NCBI GenBank assembly: GCA_023410575.1
Contig: JAEYPP010000073.1
Span: 1 to 60,478, forward strand
Direction of reading: 5' to 3'
Source: Bacillota bacterium
Lineage (GTDB): Bacteria; Bacillota; Clostridia; Lachnospirales; Lachnospiraceae
DNA: 60,478 nt
Shown: one piece after another, positions 16,251 through 25,128 of the stretch
Layout of the letters: each line of letters opens with the position of its first letter
Numbering within the stretch: position 1 is the stretch's first letter
Translations under genes and position numbers: made by a program
Notes under the pieces: model-generated
Told to the model about the DNA's origin: nothing
Seen by the model: the letters and a program-made list of their open reading frames with translations, nothing else
The model's database searches: none

Positions 16251-16967
16251 TTAGCCATTTACCTTTCTTCTACGTCTTCGTTCTTCATCGAATATGAACC
16301 TAACAATACTCTCTCGTTCCGTTTCCTTAATATTGAGAAATTCAACTCTATTTTCATATGTCTTTTGATGATTTGGTACTTCACAAGAGAAAATAATTTT
16401 TCCAAGAAGTTGAAAAGGTGTAATTCCCTTTGCCAATTCCAATGAGAATTTAATTATTACTCTACTGTCTTTTTGTAACAACTCCTGAGTATTGAATTTA
16501 CAGCCTCCACCACTTATATCAATCATCGTTGCTTCTGTATAAATCGCATTTCCAAACAGACTATCTTCTAATTTAACTTTATCTATAGGAACTGTCTCAG
16601 GTATTGAATAATAACTTATTTGCTTTACGCAATCTAGTCGATAATATTGTCTTCGTTGAAACTTTTCTAAGTCCGATGTCATTCGAACAACAACCATATA
16701 TATAATACCCATTCGATAGCGATCTTCAACCACAGCATGGCATTGATAAAGACCTAACTTTGTAAAAAAACATAAACGATACTTATCACCTAAATCTAAT
16801 GGTATAATACGGCTATTTTCAATCGGCATTGCAATTACCGCTTTGTCCTTATCCTTAAAGTCTAATACTTGACTTAAGTATCGCTTTGATCTAGTCGAAT
16901 CCATATCTTGGTTGCTATGTCTATATAGTTCTATCTTATCTCCAACGGATATAATCTCTTGTAGCAT
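16251..16967 (-). CDS. PilZ-domain c-di-GMP receptor, YcgR/YpfA-like flagellar brake
   Basis: A 238-aa protein with an N-terminal YcgR-type beta barrel (about 1-95) and a C-terminal PilZ domain. The c-di-GMP motifs are intact: RRQYYR at 105-110 (RxxxR) and DISGGG at 150-155 (DxSxxG). In Bacillus the homologue YpfA/DgrA binds c-di-GMP and slows the motor through MotA. Its place between flhG and cheB ties second-messenger control directly to the operon. Gene name varies between species, so none is assigned. Confidence 0.9.
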   Translation of the reverse strand: MLQEIISVGDKIELYRHSNQDMDSTRSKRYLSQVLDFKDKDKAVIAMPIENSRIIPLDLGDKYRLCFFTKLGLYQCHAVVEDRYRMGIIYMVVVRMTSDLEKFQRRQYYRLDCVKQISYYSIPETVPIDKVKLEDSLFGNAIYTEATMIDISGGGCKFNTQELLQKDSRVIIKFSLELAKGITPFQLLGKIIFSCEVPNHQKTYENRVEFLNIKETERESIVRFIFDEERRRRRKVNG

Positions 16968-16985
16968 TCTATTCTCCCATATTCA

Positions 16986-17876
16986 CTATTTTTTGCGATT
17001 TAAAATATTACCACGTATTAAGTTTGTAAATAGTTTTGCAATTCCTCGCCTTTCTTTCGGAATTTCCGTATCTAGGTCACACAACTTCAAAGCTAACTCT
17101 TCTATCGCTTTCGCAGCTGGCGAAGTAGGGTATGCCAATGAAACTGGTTTTTGTAGCATGATTGCTTGGGACATCATCTTATCTTGTGGAATACCTCCAA
17201 TATACTCAAAATTAATGTTTAAAAACTTATTCACTACGGTATTTAGCTTTTCGTAAATCTCAATACCCTCTTGGGGATTGGAAATACAATTACTAATCAT
17301 TCGAATTTTTGTTGATGAGTCCATGAAATCGTCTTTACGTTTTAACGACTTCAAAAGCGCATATGCATCTGTAATCGAAGTCGGTTCAGGCGTTGCTATT
17401 AGCAAAACTTCCGAACTTGAGATAACGAATTCTAATACAGAATCTGAGATGCCAGCACCTGTATCGACAATAATCAAATCCGCCATTTCATCTAACTGAA
17501 CTAACTTTTGTATTAAGTAAATAATCTGATCTCTAGTTAATTTAGTAAGTTCTTGAATTCCAGAGCCACCGGATACAAACCCTATACTTTCTGGTCCTTC
17601 GGTAACTATATCACGAAGTTCTTTTCCTCGAAACATCAAATCTGCCAAGTTGTATTTCGGTCGTATTCCAAGCATAACTTCGACATTCGCTAAGCCAAAA
17701 TCTGCGTCAAAAATGATAACTCGTTTTCCAAGCTTACTCAATTGAATCGCAAGATTTACAGAAGTACTGGATTTCCCAACCCCACCTTTACCACTCGTTA
17801 TTGTAATAACACGAGCGTTTTGCTTTGGGACTTCACGTTGCTTAACTAGTTCCCTTAATTGTTCTGCCTGATCCAT
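16986..17876 (-). CDS. flhG: MinD-like ATPase FlhG (YlxH)
   Basis: A 296-aa P-loop ATPase setting flagellar number and place. The N-terminus MDQAEQLRELV contains the DQAxxLR motif that stimulates the FlhF GTPase. The deviant Walker A TSGKGGVGKSS is at about 27-37, the ADFGLANVEVMLG block follows, and IIVDTGAGISDSV is Walker B. The final residues (about 275-296) are basic and hydrophobic, a likely amphipathic membrane anchor. It starts directly after the flhF stop (no gap), so the pair is made together. Confidence 0.93.
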   Translation of the reverse strand: MDQAEQLRELVKQREVPKQNARVITITSGKGGVGKSSTSVNLAIQLSKLGKRVIIFDADFGLANVEVMLGIRPKYNLADLMFRGKELRDIVTEGPESIGFVSGGSGIQELTKLTRDQIIYLIQKLVQLDEMADLIIVDTGAGISDSVLEFVISSSEVLLIATPEPTSITDAYALLKSLKRKDDFMDSSTKIRMISNCISNPQEGIEIYEKLNTVVNKFLNINFEYIGGIPQDKMMSQAIMLQKPVSLAYPTSPAAKAIEELALKLCDLDTEIPKERRGIAKLFTNLIRGNILNRKK

Positions 17877-19085
17877 CTACTCGTTGCCTCCTAATAACTT
17901 TCTCGCAATATTTTGAGTATTTACCTTTGCTATGTCATTTGGTACATTTTGTCCAAATGTTGCATATGACAAACTTGCGTTGGTCAGCATTCTAATGTTA
18001 AAAATATTACCTATCAAATTTGTTTCATCCAGCTTTGTAAATAATATATGATAATTTGTAAAATTTGAATAAGCCTCAGTTATTCGAATAAGGTCATTGT
18101 ATTTTGTTGTCGCACTTAAGACTAAATATATTTCGCGTTGTGCCTCTGGTATACTATTGATCAGATTTTCTAAGTCATCTCGTTGCTCACGATTTTTATG
18201 CGATCGCCCTGCAGTATCTACAAGTACAATATCAAAATTCTGATAATCCTCTCTTGCTTCTATCATTTCAGATACGGTATAAATAACCCGCAATGGGATA
18301 TCTAATATATTAGCATAAGTACGAAGCTGTTCTACAGCAGCAATTCGATAAGTATCTGATGTTAGCAATGCAACCTTTGCTTTTTTTCCTATAATTAGAC
18401 TTGAGGCAAGTTTCGCAATTGTTGTCGTTTTACCAACACCAGTTGGTCCAATAAAGAAAACAAATTTTGTTGTCCCCTCTTGAATTTCAAGCTCCTTTGG
18501 TTGGCCTAGTTTCAGAATAATCTTTTGATAAAAGCTTGCCAAAATCATATCAATTGAAGAATCTTTCTTAAGTGTTGGTTCAATTTCGCCAACCACCTGA
18601 TTTGCATATTTTTCATCAACCTCATTTGCTATCAACTGATTATATATTAAGCGAACACAAGATATGTTCTTATCCTCGATTTTCTCAACTTTATCTTTTT
18701 TTTCTTCCGTCTCTTTCTCATCAGGTTTTGAATTATTGATTAACTGATTTTCCAATAAAGCTTGTAGACTATTTAATTTTTCTTCAATCACTTTAGAATC
18801 CGTCAATTCTGATTTTTTCGATAATTGTTCCCGATATTCTAACTCTTTTGAAAAACCACTACTGTTATCATTTAAGGTAGAATCTTTTCGAACTGGCTTT
18901 TCTCCATATGTCTGCACTTCATCAATCGCAGCAGTTATTTCGACTGTTGATTTACGGAATAAGCGAAAGATTCCTTTTGGAGATACCCTTTTTATGTTCA
19001 TAACAATTGCATCTTTTCCCAGCTCATCCTTTGCAAGCATAATTGCTTCTGTCTCTGAATTTGCCTTAAATTTCTTTATAATCAT
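17877..19085 (-). CDS. flhF: Flagellar SRP-type GTPase FlhF
   Basis: A 402-aa FlhF. The N-terminal basic B domain is variable (1-130), then an N domain and the G domain: G1 FIGPTGVGKTTTIAKLA near 210-226, the TSDTYRIAAVEQLRTYA block, G3 VDTAGRSHKN and G4 TKLDET. It recruits early flagellar parts such as FliF to the assembly site. Its ATG shares one base with the flhA stop (TAATG), and flhG follows with no gap. Confidence 0.94.
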   Translation of the reverse strand: MIIKKFKANSETEAIMLAKDELGKDAIVMNIKRVSPKGIFRLFRKSTVEITAAIDEVQTYGEKPVRKDSTLNDNSSGFSKELEYREQLSKKSELTDSKVIEEKLNSLQALLENQLINNSKPDEKETEEKKDKVEKIEDKNISCVRLIYNQLIANEVDEKYANQVVGEIEPTLKKDSSIDMILASFYQKIILKLGQPKELEIQEGTTKFVFFIGPTGVGKTTTIAKLASSLIIGKKAKVALLTSDTYRIAAVEQLRTYANILDIPLRVIYTVSEMIEAREDYQNFDIVLVDTAGRSHKNREQRDDLENLINSIPEAQREIYLVLSATTKYNDLIRITEAYSNFTNYHILFTKLDETNLIGNIFNIRMLTNASLSYATFGQNVPNDIAKVNTQNIARKLLGGNE

Positions 19086-21118
19086 TATGCCGTCACCATC
19101 CCCACTGATTGCAATTCTACATTAGATTCGATTTCGTTATAAGAGATTACAATCAAATCTTTAAAATAATCTCTTGTTAGCTTTTTAAAATACATACGTA
19201 CAATCGGTGAGGTTATAATAATTGGACTTTTACCAAGATTCTCTAACTTCTCCACCTCTTGTTTTAATGAATTCATAATCGTTTGTGTTTTATCTGGATC
19301 AAGTGACAAATATGCTCCTTGTTCCGTTTGCTTTACACTAGCCATGATTTCTTGTTCAACTTTAGGGTCTAACGTAACTACGGATGTTGTTTCACCCTGA
19401 GTAAAATATTTATTGGATATTGCTCGCTTCAAACTTTGTCTCACATATTCCGTTAAAACATCGGTATCACGTGTTGTAGAAGCATAATCTGCTAAAGTTT
19501 CAAAAATCGTTACTAAATCCCGAATCGAAATACCTTCTCTTAATAAATTTTGTAACACCTTTTGAATCTCTCCCACACCTAAAGCTTTTGGTACTAATTC
19601 TGATATCAATGTCTGATTTGCCTCTTGAATATTATTAATCAAGTTCTGTACATCCTGGCGTGACAACAATTCATCCAAGTGACCACGAATTACTTCGGTT
19701 AAATGTGTTGCAATAATGGATGGTGGATCAACAACTGTATATCCAAACGATTCTGCTCGTTCTCTTTGACTTTCAGTGATCCATAAAGCAGGTAAATGGA
19801 AAGAAGGCTCAAATGTTGGAATTCCCGTAATTTCTTCTTCAACATAACCAGGATTCATAGCCATATAGTGATCAAATAAAATTTCACCTTCACTAACTGG
19901 AATACCTTTAATCTTAATTACATATTGATTTGGATTAAGCTGAATATTATCTCGTAAACGTATGGTTGGAACAACGCAACCAAGTTCAAGTGCCAATTGT
20001 CGGCGAATCAAAACAACTCGGTCTAATAAGTCACCACCTTGATTAACATCTGCTAACGGTATAATTCCATATCCAAATTCAAGCTCAATGAGATCCACTT
20101 GAAGTAAGGAATTGACGCTCTCAGGTCTACGAATTTCATCTCCTCCTGTTTCTTCTGCAGTTACCTCTTCTTGAACTTTAGCCACTTTAATCTTTTTACT
20201 AATAACACGACCGGTTAATAACATAACAACACCATACCCTGCAAACACCAAAAATGGTAAAGGGGTAACGGTTCCGAGAAGTATCATGGAACCTCCAACC
20301 ATGTATAAAACTTTTGGGATGGAAAATAACTGTTTAACAAGCAAGTCTCCAATATCGGCTTCCTTTGATACTTTTGTTACGATAATACCAGTAGATAAAG
20401 ATATCATTAAGGATGGAATCTGAGAAACCAATCCATCACCTATTGTCAAAATCGCATATTTATTAAATGCATCTCCTGCTGATAGACCACTCCTGGTCAT
20501 ACCCATGATGACACCACCAACAATATTGATTATCGTAATAATCAATCCGGCAATTGCATCACCTTTAACATATTTTGAAGCACCATCCATCGATCCGAAG
20601 AATCCACTTTCTTCTTGGATTTTTTGACGACGTTCTCTGGCCTGTGCATCTGTAATTGCACCAGTATTTAAATCTGCATCAATTGCCATCTGTTTACCTG
20701 GCATAGCATCTAACGTAAAACGGGCAGTAACCTCTGATACACGTTCAGAGCCTTTATTGATTACCATAAACTGAACAATTAATAAGATGATGAATACAAT
20801 AACACCAATTACGATATCGCCACCACCAACAAACATTCCAAACTGAGTTATAACTTCTCCTGCATCACCATCTGTTAATATTAATTTCGTTGATGATATA
20901 TTTAGTGAAACACGAAATACTGTTGTAAATAGTAAAATCGTAGGAAATGTTGACATATTCAGTACTTCTTGACTAAACAATGCATTGAACAGAATAATCA
21001 TTGATATTGATATATTTAATGCCAATAAAAAATCCAGTAGGAAGGATGGCATTGGTATGATTAAGAAAATAATGGCCGACATTAAGTAGATTCCCAGTGC
21101 CATATCAGTTTTCTTCAT
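19085..21118 (-). CDS. flhA: Flagellar export gate protein FlhA
   Basis: A 677-aa export-gate subunit. The first ~310 residues form eight transmembrane helices with the conserved FHIPEP signature equivalent in the second loop (ARFTLDAMPGKQMAIDADLNTG). The soluble C-terminal domain (about 340-677) docks chaperone-substrate complexes; VVDPPSIIATHLTE is typical. The length is normal. The order flhB-flhA-flhF is as in Bacillus. Confidence 0.97.
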   Translation of the reverse strand: MKKTDMALGIYLMSAIIFLIIPMPSFLLDFLLALNISISMIILFNALFSQEVLNMSTFPTILLFTTVFRVSLNISSTKLILTDGDAGEVITQFGMFVGGGDIVIGVIVFIILLIVQFMVINKGSERVSEVTARFTLDAMPGKQMAIDADLNTGAITDAQARERRQKIQEESGFFGSMDGASKYVKGDAIAGLIITIINIVGGVIMGMTRSGLSAGDAFNKYAILTIGDGLVSQIPSLMISLSTGIIVTKVSKEADIGDLLVKQLFSIPKVLYMVGGSMILLGTVTPLPFLVFAGYGVVMLLTGRVISKKIKVAKVQEEVTAEETGGDEIRRPESVNSLLQVDLIELEFGYGIIPLADVNQGGDLLDRVVLIRRQLALELGCVVPTIRLRDNIQLNPNQYVIKIKGIPVSEGEILFDHYMAMNPGYVEEEITGIPTFEPSFHLPALWITESQRERAESFGYTVVDPPSIIATHLTEVIRGHLDELLSRQDVQNLINNIQEANQTLISELVPKALGVGEIQKVLQNLLREGISIRDLVTIFETLADYASTTRDTDVLTEYVRQSLKRAISNKYFTQGETTSVVTLDPKVEQEIMASVKQTEQGAYLSLDPDKTQTIMNSLKQEVEKLENLGKSPIIITSPIVRMYFKKLTRDYFKDLIVISYNEIESNVELQSVGMVTA

Positions 21119-21142
21119 CTAGTATGCCTCCTCTCATTTCTT

Positions 21143-22279
21143 CTAATTAGAATTCTTTAACCCATAGACATAAGCTAATACCTCCGCTGCCATCTGATAT
21201 AATTCTTTAGGAATCTCATTTTCCAAATCAACATTATAGTAAAGCATACGAGCTAATGGCTTATTCTCAACAATTGGTATGTTGTTTTCTTTTGCTTTCT
21301 CTTTAATTTTCGCAGCGAGATAATCAGCACCCTTTGCAATCAAAATCGGCGCTTCTGAAGTTTCTCTATCATAAAGAAGTGCGCAAGCAAAATGTGTAGG
21401 ATTTGTAATAACAACATCTGCTTGGGGAAGGCGTTGCATCATTCGACTCATCGAAACTTGTCTCATCTTTTGCCGTATCCTACTTTTAATTTGAGGATCA
21501 CCTTCGGATTGTTTAAATTCATCCTTAATTTCTTGCTTTGTCATCTTCATGTCTTTCTTAAACTTCAACTTTTGATAAATAAAATCAGCAAGACCGATGA
21601 CCAAAAACAAGGCACTAATCTTAATGCCAAGATTGATAACGATATTTCCTATCATCACAATAAAAGCTTGAAGATTACCGCTTCCATACAATAGAGGTAG
21701 CTCACTCACTCTATCTTTGAATTCATTGTAAACAATGATACCGATTACAATGATCTTAAGTACTGATTTAATGAACTCCATAATCTTATCTACAGAGATT
21801 ATCTTTTTAAACCCATTAATCGGATTTAACTTATTCAATTTCGGTTGCAGAGGTTTTCCAGTGATTTTCCACTTCACTTGAAATATATTAACAGCAAAAG
21901 CTACGATAACACCAATAATAAATACCGGTAAACATATCATAATAATTTGCTTACCTACGTTATTAATTAAATTAGTTCCAATACTGATTGTAAACTCTTC
22001 CTTTGCATATTTGCTAATAAAACTATAGGAATCCTGAAAATTACCAATCATCTGGTTCCCAATTGTACCTGCAAATATTTTAAGAGCAAGAAACAGAGAC
22101 ATTAATCCAGCTGCAGTTATAAACTCTTGGCTTCTAGCTACTTGTCCCTCTTTTCTTGCATCCTCAAGCTTTTTGGTTGTAGCATCTTCTGTTTTTTCAC
22201 CACCAGGGCCTTCTTTTGCAAAAAATTGCAAACGGTAGGCAAACAGATATGTTTTCTTTCCTTCTTGATCAATTCGCAC
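21143..22279 (-). CDS. flhB: Flagellar export switch protein FlhB
   Basis: A 378-aa protein with four transmembrane helices (about 45-245) and a cytoplasmic domain carrying the self-cleaving NPTH motif (VVITNPTHFACALLYD). It switches export from hook to filament subunits together with FliK. The start is a GTG at 22279, 5 bases after the fliR stop, supported by AAAGGGG 7 bases upstream. The segment FFAKEGPGGEKTEDATTKKLEDA is the usual N-terminus, here extended by ~18 residues. Confidence 0.95.
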   Translation of the reverse strand: MRIDQEGKKTYLFAYRLQFFAKEGPGGEKTEDATTKKLEDARKEGQVARSQEFITAAGLMSLFLALKIFAGTIGNQMIGNFQDSYSFISKYAKEEFTISIGTNLINNVGKQIIMICLPVFIIGVIVAFAVNIFQVKWKITGKPLQPKLNKLNPINGFKKIISVDKIMEFIKSVLKIIVIGIIVYNEFKDRVSELPLLYGSGNLQAFIVMIGNIVINLGIKISALFLVIGLADFIYQKLKFKKDMKMTKQEIKDEFKQSEGDPQIKSRIRQKMRQVSMSRMMQRLPQADVVITNPTHFACALLYDRETSEAPILIAKGADYLAAKIKEKAKENNIPIVENKPLARMLYYNVDLENEIPKELYQMAAEVLAYVYGLKNSN

Positions 22280-22284
22280 TTAAA

Positions 22285-23055
22285 CTACCCCTTTAGATAT
22301 GCAATCGCATTTTTTAACATATCAAACATCTCTTCAAAGATAAAATCAGCAACCACTGGAATTGTCGTCACGATAAATAAAAGAACAATCAAACCAATAA
22401 AAACCTTTAATTGTAAACCAATTACAAACATATTCATCGAAGGTGCAACCTTTGCCAGTATTCCTAATACTGTATTCACAATCAACATGGCCGCAAAAAT
22501 TGGTAATATAATTCGAAAGCCAATGATGAAGTAATCAATGATAAACTGTAAAAACGCTTCATAAATCGTGACATTAATCTCTACTTGACCTAAAGGTACA
22601 ATTGTAAAAGAGTCAACCAACGCGGCAATTATAGAATGATGAAGATTTGTAATAAACATCATAAGCATGACTGCGTATTGATAAAAGTTTGAAGTAATTG
22701 TAATTTGTGTAGCAGATACAGGGTCATATTCCTGAACCATGGAAAATCCAATCTCCATATCAATCATTCCACCTGCAAAGGATATGATTTGAGCACAAAT
22801 ATTAGAAAAGAACCCCATAATCAATCCAGCCAATGCCTCTTTTATAATCAAACCTGCAAAACCTATTACTCCTACATAGATGAGAGGTTGATAAGGTAAA
22901 ACTTGACTTAGGATAATCGCCAATGCAATTGACAACCCAAGTTTTACTTTTTGAGGAACATTTCTTAAACTAAAAAAGGGGGCTGTATAAACAAACGTTG
23001 ATATCCTCACAAGAATACATAAAAAATAAACAATCTGTTCTATCGTAAATTGCAT
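22285..23055 (-). CDS. fliR: Flagellar export protein FliR
   Basis: A 256-aa integral membrane protein of the export core (with FliP and FliQ). About six hydrophobic helices are seen; PFFSLRNVPQKVKLGLSIALA and the later LPIFAAMLIVNTVLGILAKVAPSMNMFVIG block are diagnostic. The GxxxKxAP-type signature LAKVAPSMN is intact. It lies 5 bases after fliQ. Confidence 0.95.
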   Translation of the reverse strand: MQFTIEQIVYFLCILVRISTFVYTAPFFSLRNVPQKVKLGLSIALAIILSQVLPYQPLIYVGVIGFAGLIIKEALAGLIMGFFSNICAQIISFAGGMIDMEIGFSMVQEYDPVSATQITITSNFYQYAVMLMMFITNLHHSIIAALVDSFTIVPLGQVEINVTIYEAFLQFIIDYFIIGFRIILPIFAAMLIVNTVLGILAKVAPSMNMFVIGLQLKVFIGLIVLLFIVTTIPVVADFIFEEMFDMLKNAIAYLKG

Positions 23056-23060
23056 AATTA

Positions 23061-23333
23061 CTATCCTTGGATAAAATATCGAAAATTATCTGCAAGGTAC
23101 TCAAAGTAATCTACAATATTTCTCATAATCCAATTACCAAAGAGCATGATTACAAGAAATACTCCAATCAGTTTTGGAACAAATGTGAGGGTTTGTTCCT
23201 GAATGGAAGTAATCGTCTGCAGAATACTGACAACCAAACCAATAACTAAGGACGCAATCAGCATTGGTGCTGAGACCTTTATAATCAGGTATAAAGTTTC
23301 TTTTAGTAATTCAACAAGCATATTTTCATTCAT
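23061..23333 (-). CDS. fliQ: Flagellar export protein FliQ
   Basis: A 90-aa, two-helix membrane protein of the export core. The stretch VSAPMLIASLVIGLVVSILQTITSIQEQTL is the family hallmark. The start is ATG at 23333 after AGGAGGTGGTTATA; a GTG three codons earlier overlaps the ribosome binding site. The length equals the family norm of about 89-90. Confidence 0.95.
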   Translation of the reverse strand: MNENMLVELLKETLYLIIKVSAPMLIASLVIGLVVSILQTITSIQEQTLTFVPKLIGVFLVIMLFGNWIMRNIVDYFEYLADNFRYFIQG

Positions 23334-23384
23334 TATAACCACCTCCTACGCTACAAGAAATAAAGTAACTGTTCTTTCTTGTTG

Positions 23385-24239
23385 TCATTGAAACGTTTTA
23401 ACAACTTCACCAATGATTAAGTTCCAACCATCAGCCATAATAAATAGTAGAATTTTAAATGGCATAGAAATTGTCGTTGGTGGTAACATCATCATACCCA
23501 TTGACATTAATGTCGAGGCAACTACCATATCAATCACAATAAATGGAAGGTAAATCAAAAAACCGATGATGAATGCTGTTCTAAGCTCACTTATGATAAA
23601 CGCTGGAATTAAAACGGTAGTTGGTACATCTGCTCGTGAGTTAACTTCAGTAATGTTTGCAATTTCAAGAAATAGATTTAAATCCTTCTCGTTATATATT
23701 TGATCAAACATAAAATTACGAATTGGCTCCAATCCCAATTCAAAAGCTTGCTCTTGTGTTATCTCACCAGCATTTAGTGGCTGGATTGCTTGAGAATTTA
23801 CTTTCATCAAAGTTGGAGACATAATAAATAACGTCAAAAACAACGCCAATCCAATCAATACCTGATTAGGAGGAGTTGTCTGTGTACCTAATGCTGACCT
23901 GCAAAAATGCAATATGATTATAATACGTATGAATGAGGTCATCATTATTAAGATGGAAGGGGCCAAGGTCAACACAGTTAGTAATAAAAGAATCTCAAGT
24001 GTTGCAGATAAGGAACCAATGCCATCTCCTGAATTATAAGAAAACGATATATTATCACCTTTACCGTCTAAGTTAACACCTGGTGTTGGTGTTACGGTTG
24101 GTGTAATCGTAGTTGTCACTTCTGATGCATTAACCTTTGTAGAAGCAATACAAAGAAAGGTTAATATAAATGCTATCAGAAACAAAAGCTTATAAATACG
24201 TTGCTTTTTCAATTCGTTCTTTACAATAGCTTTCATCAT
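23385..24239 (-). CDS. fliP: Flagellar export protein FliP
   Basis: A 284-aa export-core protein. It has an N-terminal cleavable-type hydrophobic segment (about 18-38), a short PT-rich stretch (TTITPTVTPTPG), then four helices. FliP marks are LLLLTVLTLAPSILIMMTSF, RSALGTQTTPPNQVLIGLALFLT and PFIVIDMVVASTLMSMGMMMLPP. Two adjacent ATG codons begin the frame. It lies 5 bases after fliO. Confidence 0.96.
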   Translation of the reverse strand: MMKAIVKNELKKQRIYKLLFLIAFILTFLCIASTKVNASEVTTTITPTVTPTPGVNLDGKGDNISFSYNSGDGIGSLSATLEILLLLTVLTLAPSILIMMTSFIRIIIILHFCRSALGTQTTPPNQVLIGLALFLTLFIMSPTLMKVNSQAIQPLNAGEITQEQAFELGLEPIRNFMFDQIYNEKDLNLFLEIANITEVNSRADVPTTVLIPAFIISELRTAFIIGFLIYLPFIVIDMVVASTLMSMGMMMLPPTTISMPFKILLFIMADGWNLIIGEVVKTFQ

Positions 24240-24244
24240 CTATA

Positions 24245-24667
24245 TCAACCTTTTCCATCATTTTTTTTCTTTTTTATAACTTCGGACAAGATACTTGTAA
24301 ATGATTTATCCTGCCCAGTTTTACTTTCAGGAAGAATAATTTCTTCTTTGGAAAGCTCTGTAATAACTGTTATACTATCCTTGGTTACAGAAATTACGAA
24401 GTACTTTTCACCGATACGAATTAACTGTAAAAACTTATTTGCAGTTACTCGGTATGTATCAATCACAGTGAAATTACTATTTTTCATCTGTTTTAATTGC
24501 TTACCACCTACAAATCTAGTGATGTAATAACAAGCAATAATAATCAATAGAAAGACAATGATTAAAACGATTAATTCGCCAAAATTGCCTGATGATTGAA
24601 ACACTGGCCTTTCTTCTTTGAGACCTAATGCTGTTAAATCAGCGAATTGAATTCGATCTAAAAGCAT
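24245..24667 (-). CDS. fliO: Flagellar export assembly protein FliO
   Basis: A 140-aa small bitopic membrane protein. One helix lies at about 28-50 (LIVLIIVFLLIIIACYYITRFV), followed by the FliO motif FTVIDTYRVTANKFLQLIRIGEKYFVISV and a charged tail. It helps build the FliP ring. Its ATG overlaps the cheY stop by one base. Confidence 0.88.
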   Translation of the reverse strand: MLLDRIQFADLTALGLKEERPVFQSSGNFGELIVLIIVFLLIIIACYYITRFVGGKQLKQMKNSNFTVIDTYRVTANKFLQLIRIGEKYFVISVTKDSITVITELSKEEIILPESKTGQDKSFTSILSEVIKKKKNDGKG

Positions 24668-25029
24668 TAGCCAATCGCCTTCTTTACAGCTTCAAGCACT
24701 CGGTCTGCTTGAAACGGTTTTACGATAAAATCTTTTGCACCAGATTGTATTGATTCTATAACCATTGCTTGTTGCCCCATAGCTGAACACATGATTATAT
24801 TTGCAGACGGATCTGCAGATTTAATCTTTTTAAGTGCTTGGATACCATTCATCTCAGGCATTGTGATATCCATCATAACTAAATCTGGTTTTGTTTCATT
24901 ATATTTTTCCACTGCCTTAACTCCATTTTCAGCCTCACCTGCAACTATATAACCGTTCTTTGTGAGAATATCCTTAATCATCATTCTCATAAAAGCTGCA
25001 TCATCACAAATCAATATACTTTTAGCCAT
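24667..25029 (-). CDS. cheY: Chemotaxis response regulator CheY
   Basis: A 120-aa single receiver domain. The acidic pocket is Asp9/Asp10 and phospho-acceptor Asp54 (DLVMMDITMP), with the switch Ser/Thr region CSAMGQQ and Lys in IVKPFQ. It diffuses from CheA to the C-ring proteins FliM and FliY. Its place between fliY and fliO is the Bacillus order. Confidence 0.96.
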   Translation of the reverse strand: MAKSILICDDAAFMRMMIKDILTKNGYIVAGEAENGVKAVEKYNETKPDLVMMDITMPEMNGIQALKKIKSADPSANIIMCSAMGQQAMVIESIQSGAKDFIVKPFQADRVLEAVKKAIG

Positions 25030-25128
25030 AGTTAATTCTCCTCTTTTATTTATTGTTTAGCTATTATCATAGGTCTGTAGTGTGTCTTTTTCTATTTCTT
25101 CGTAACTTTGATAATAATCAAATTACCG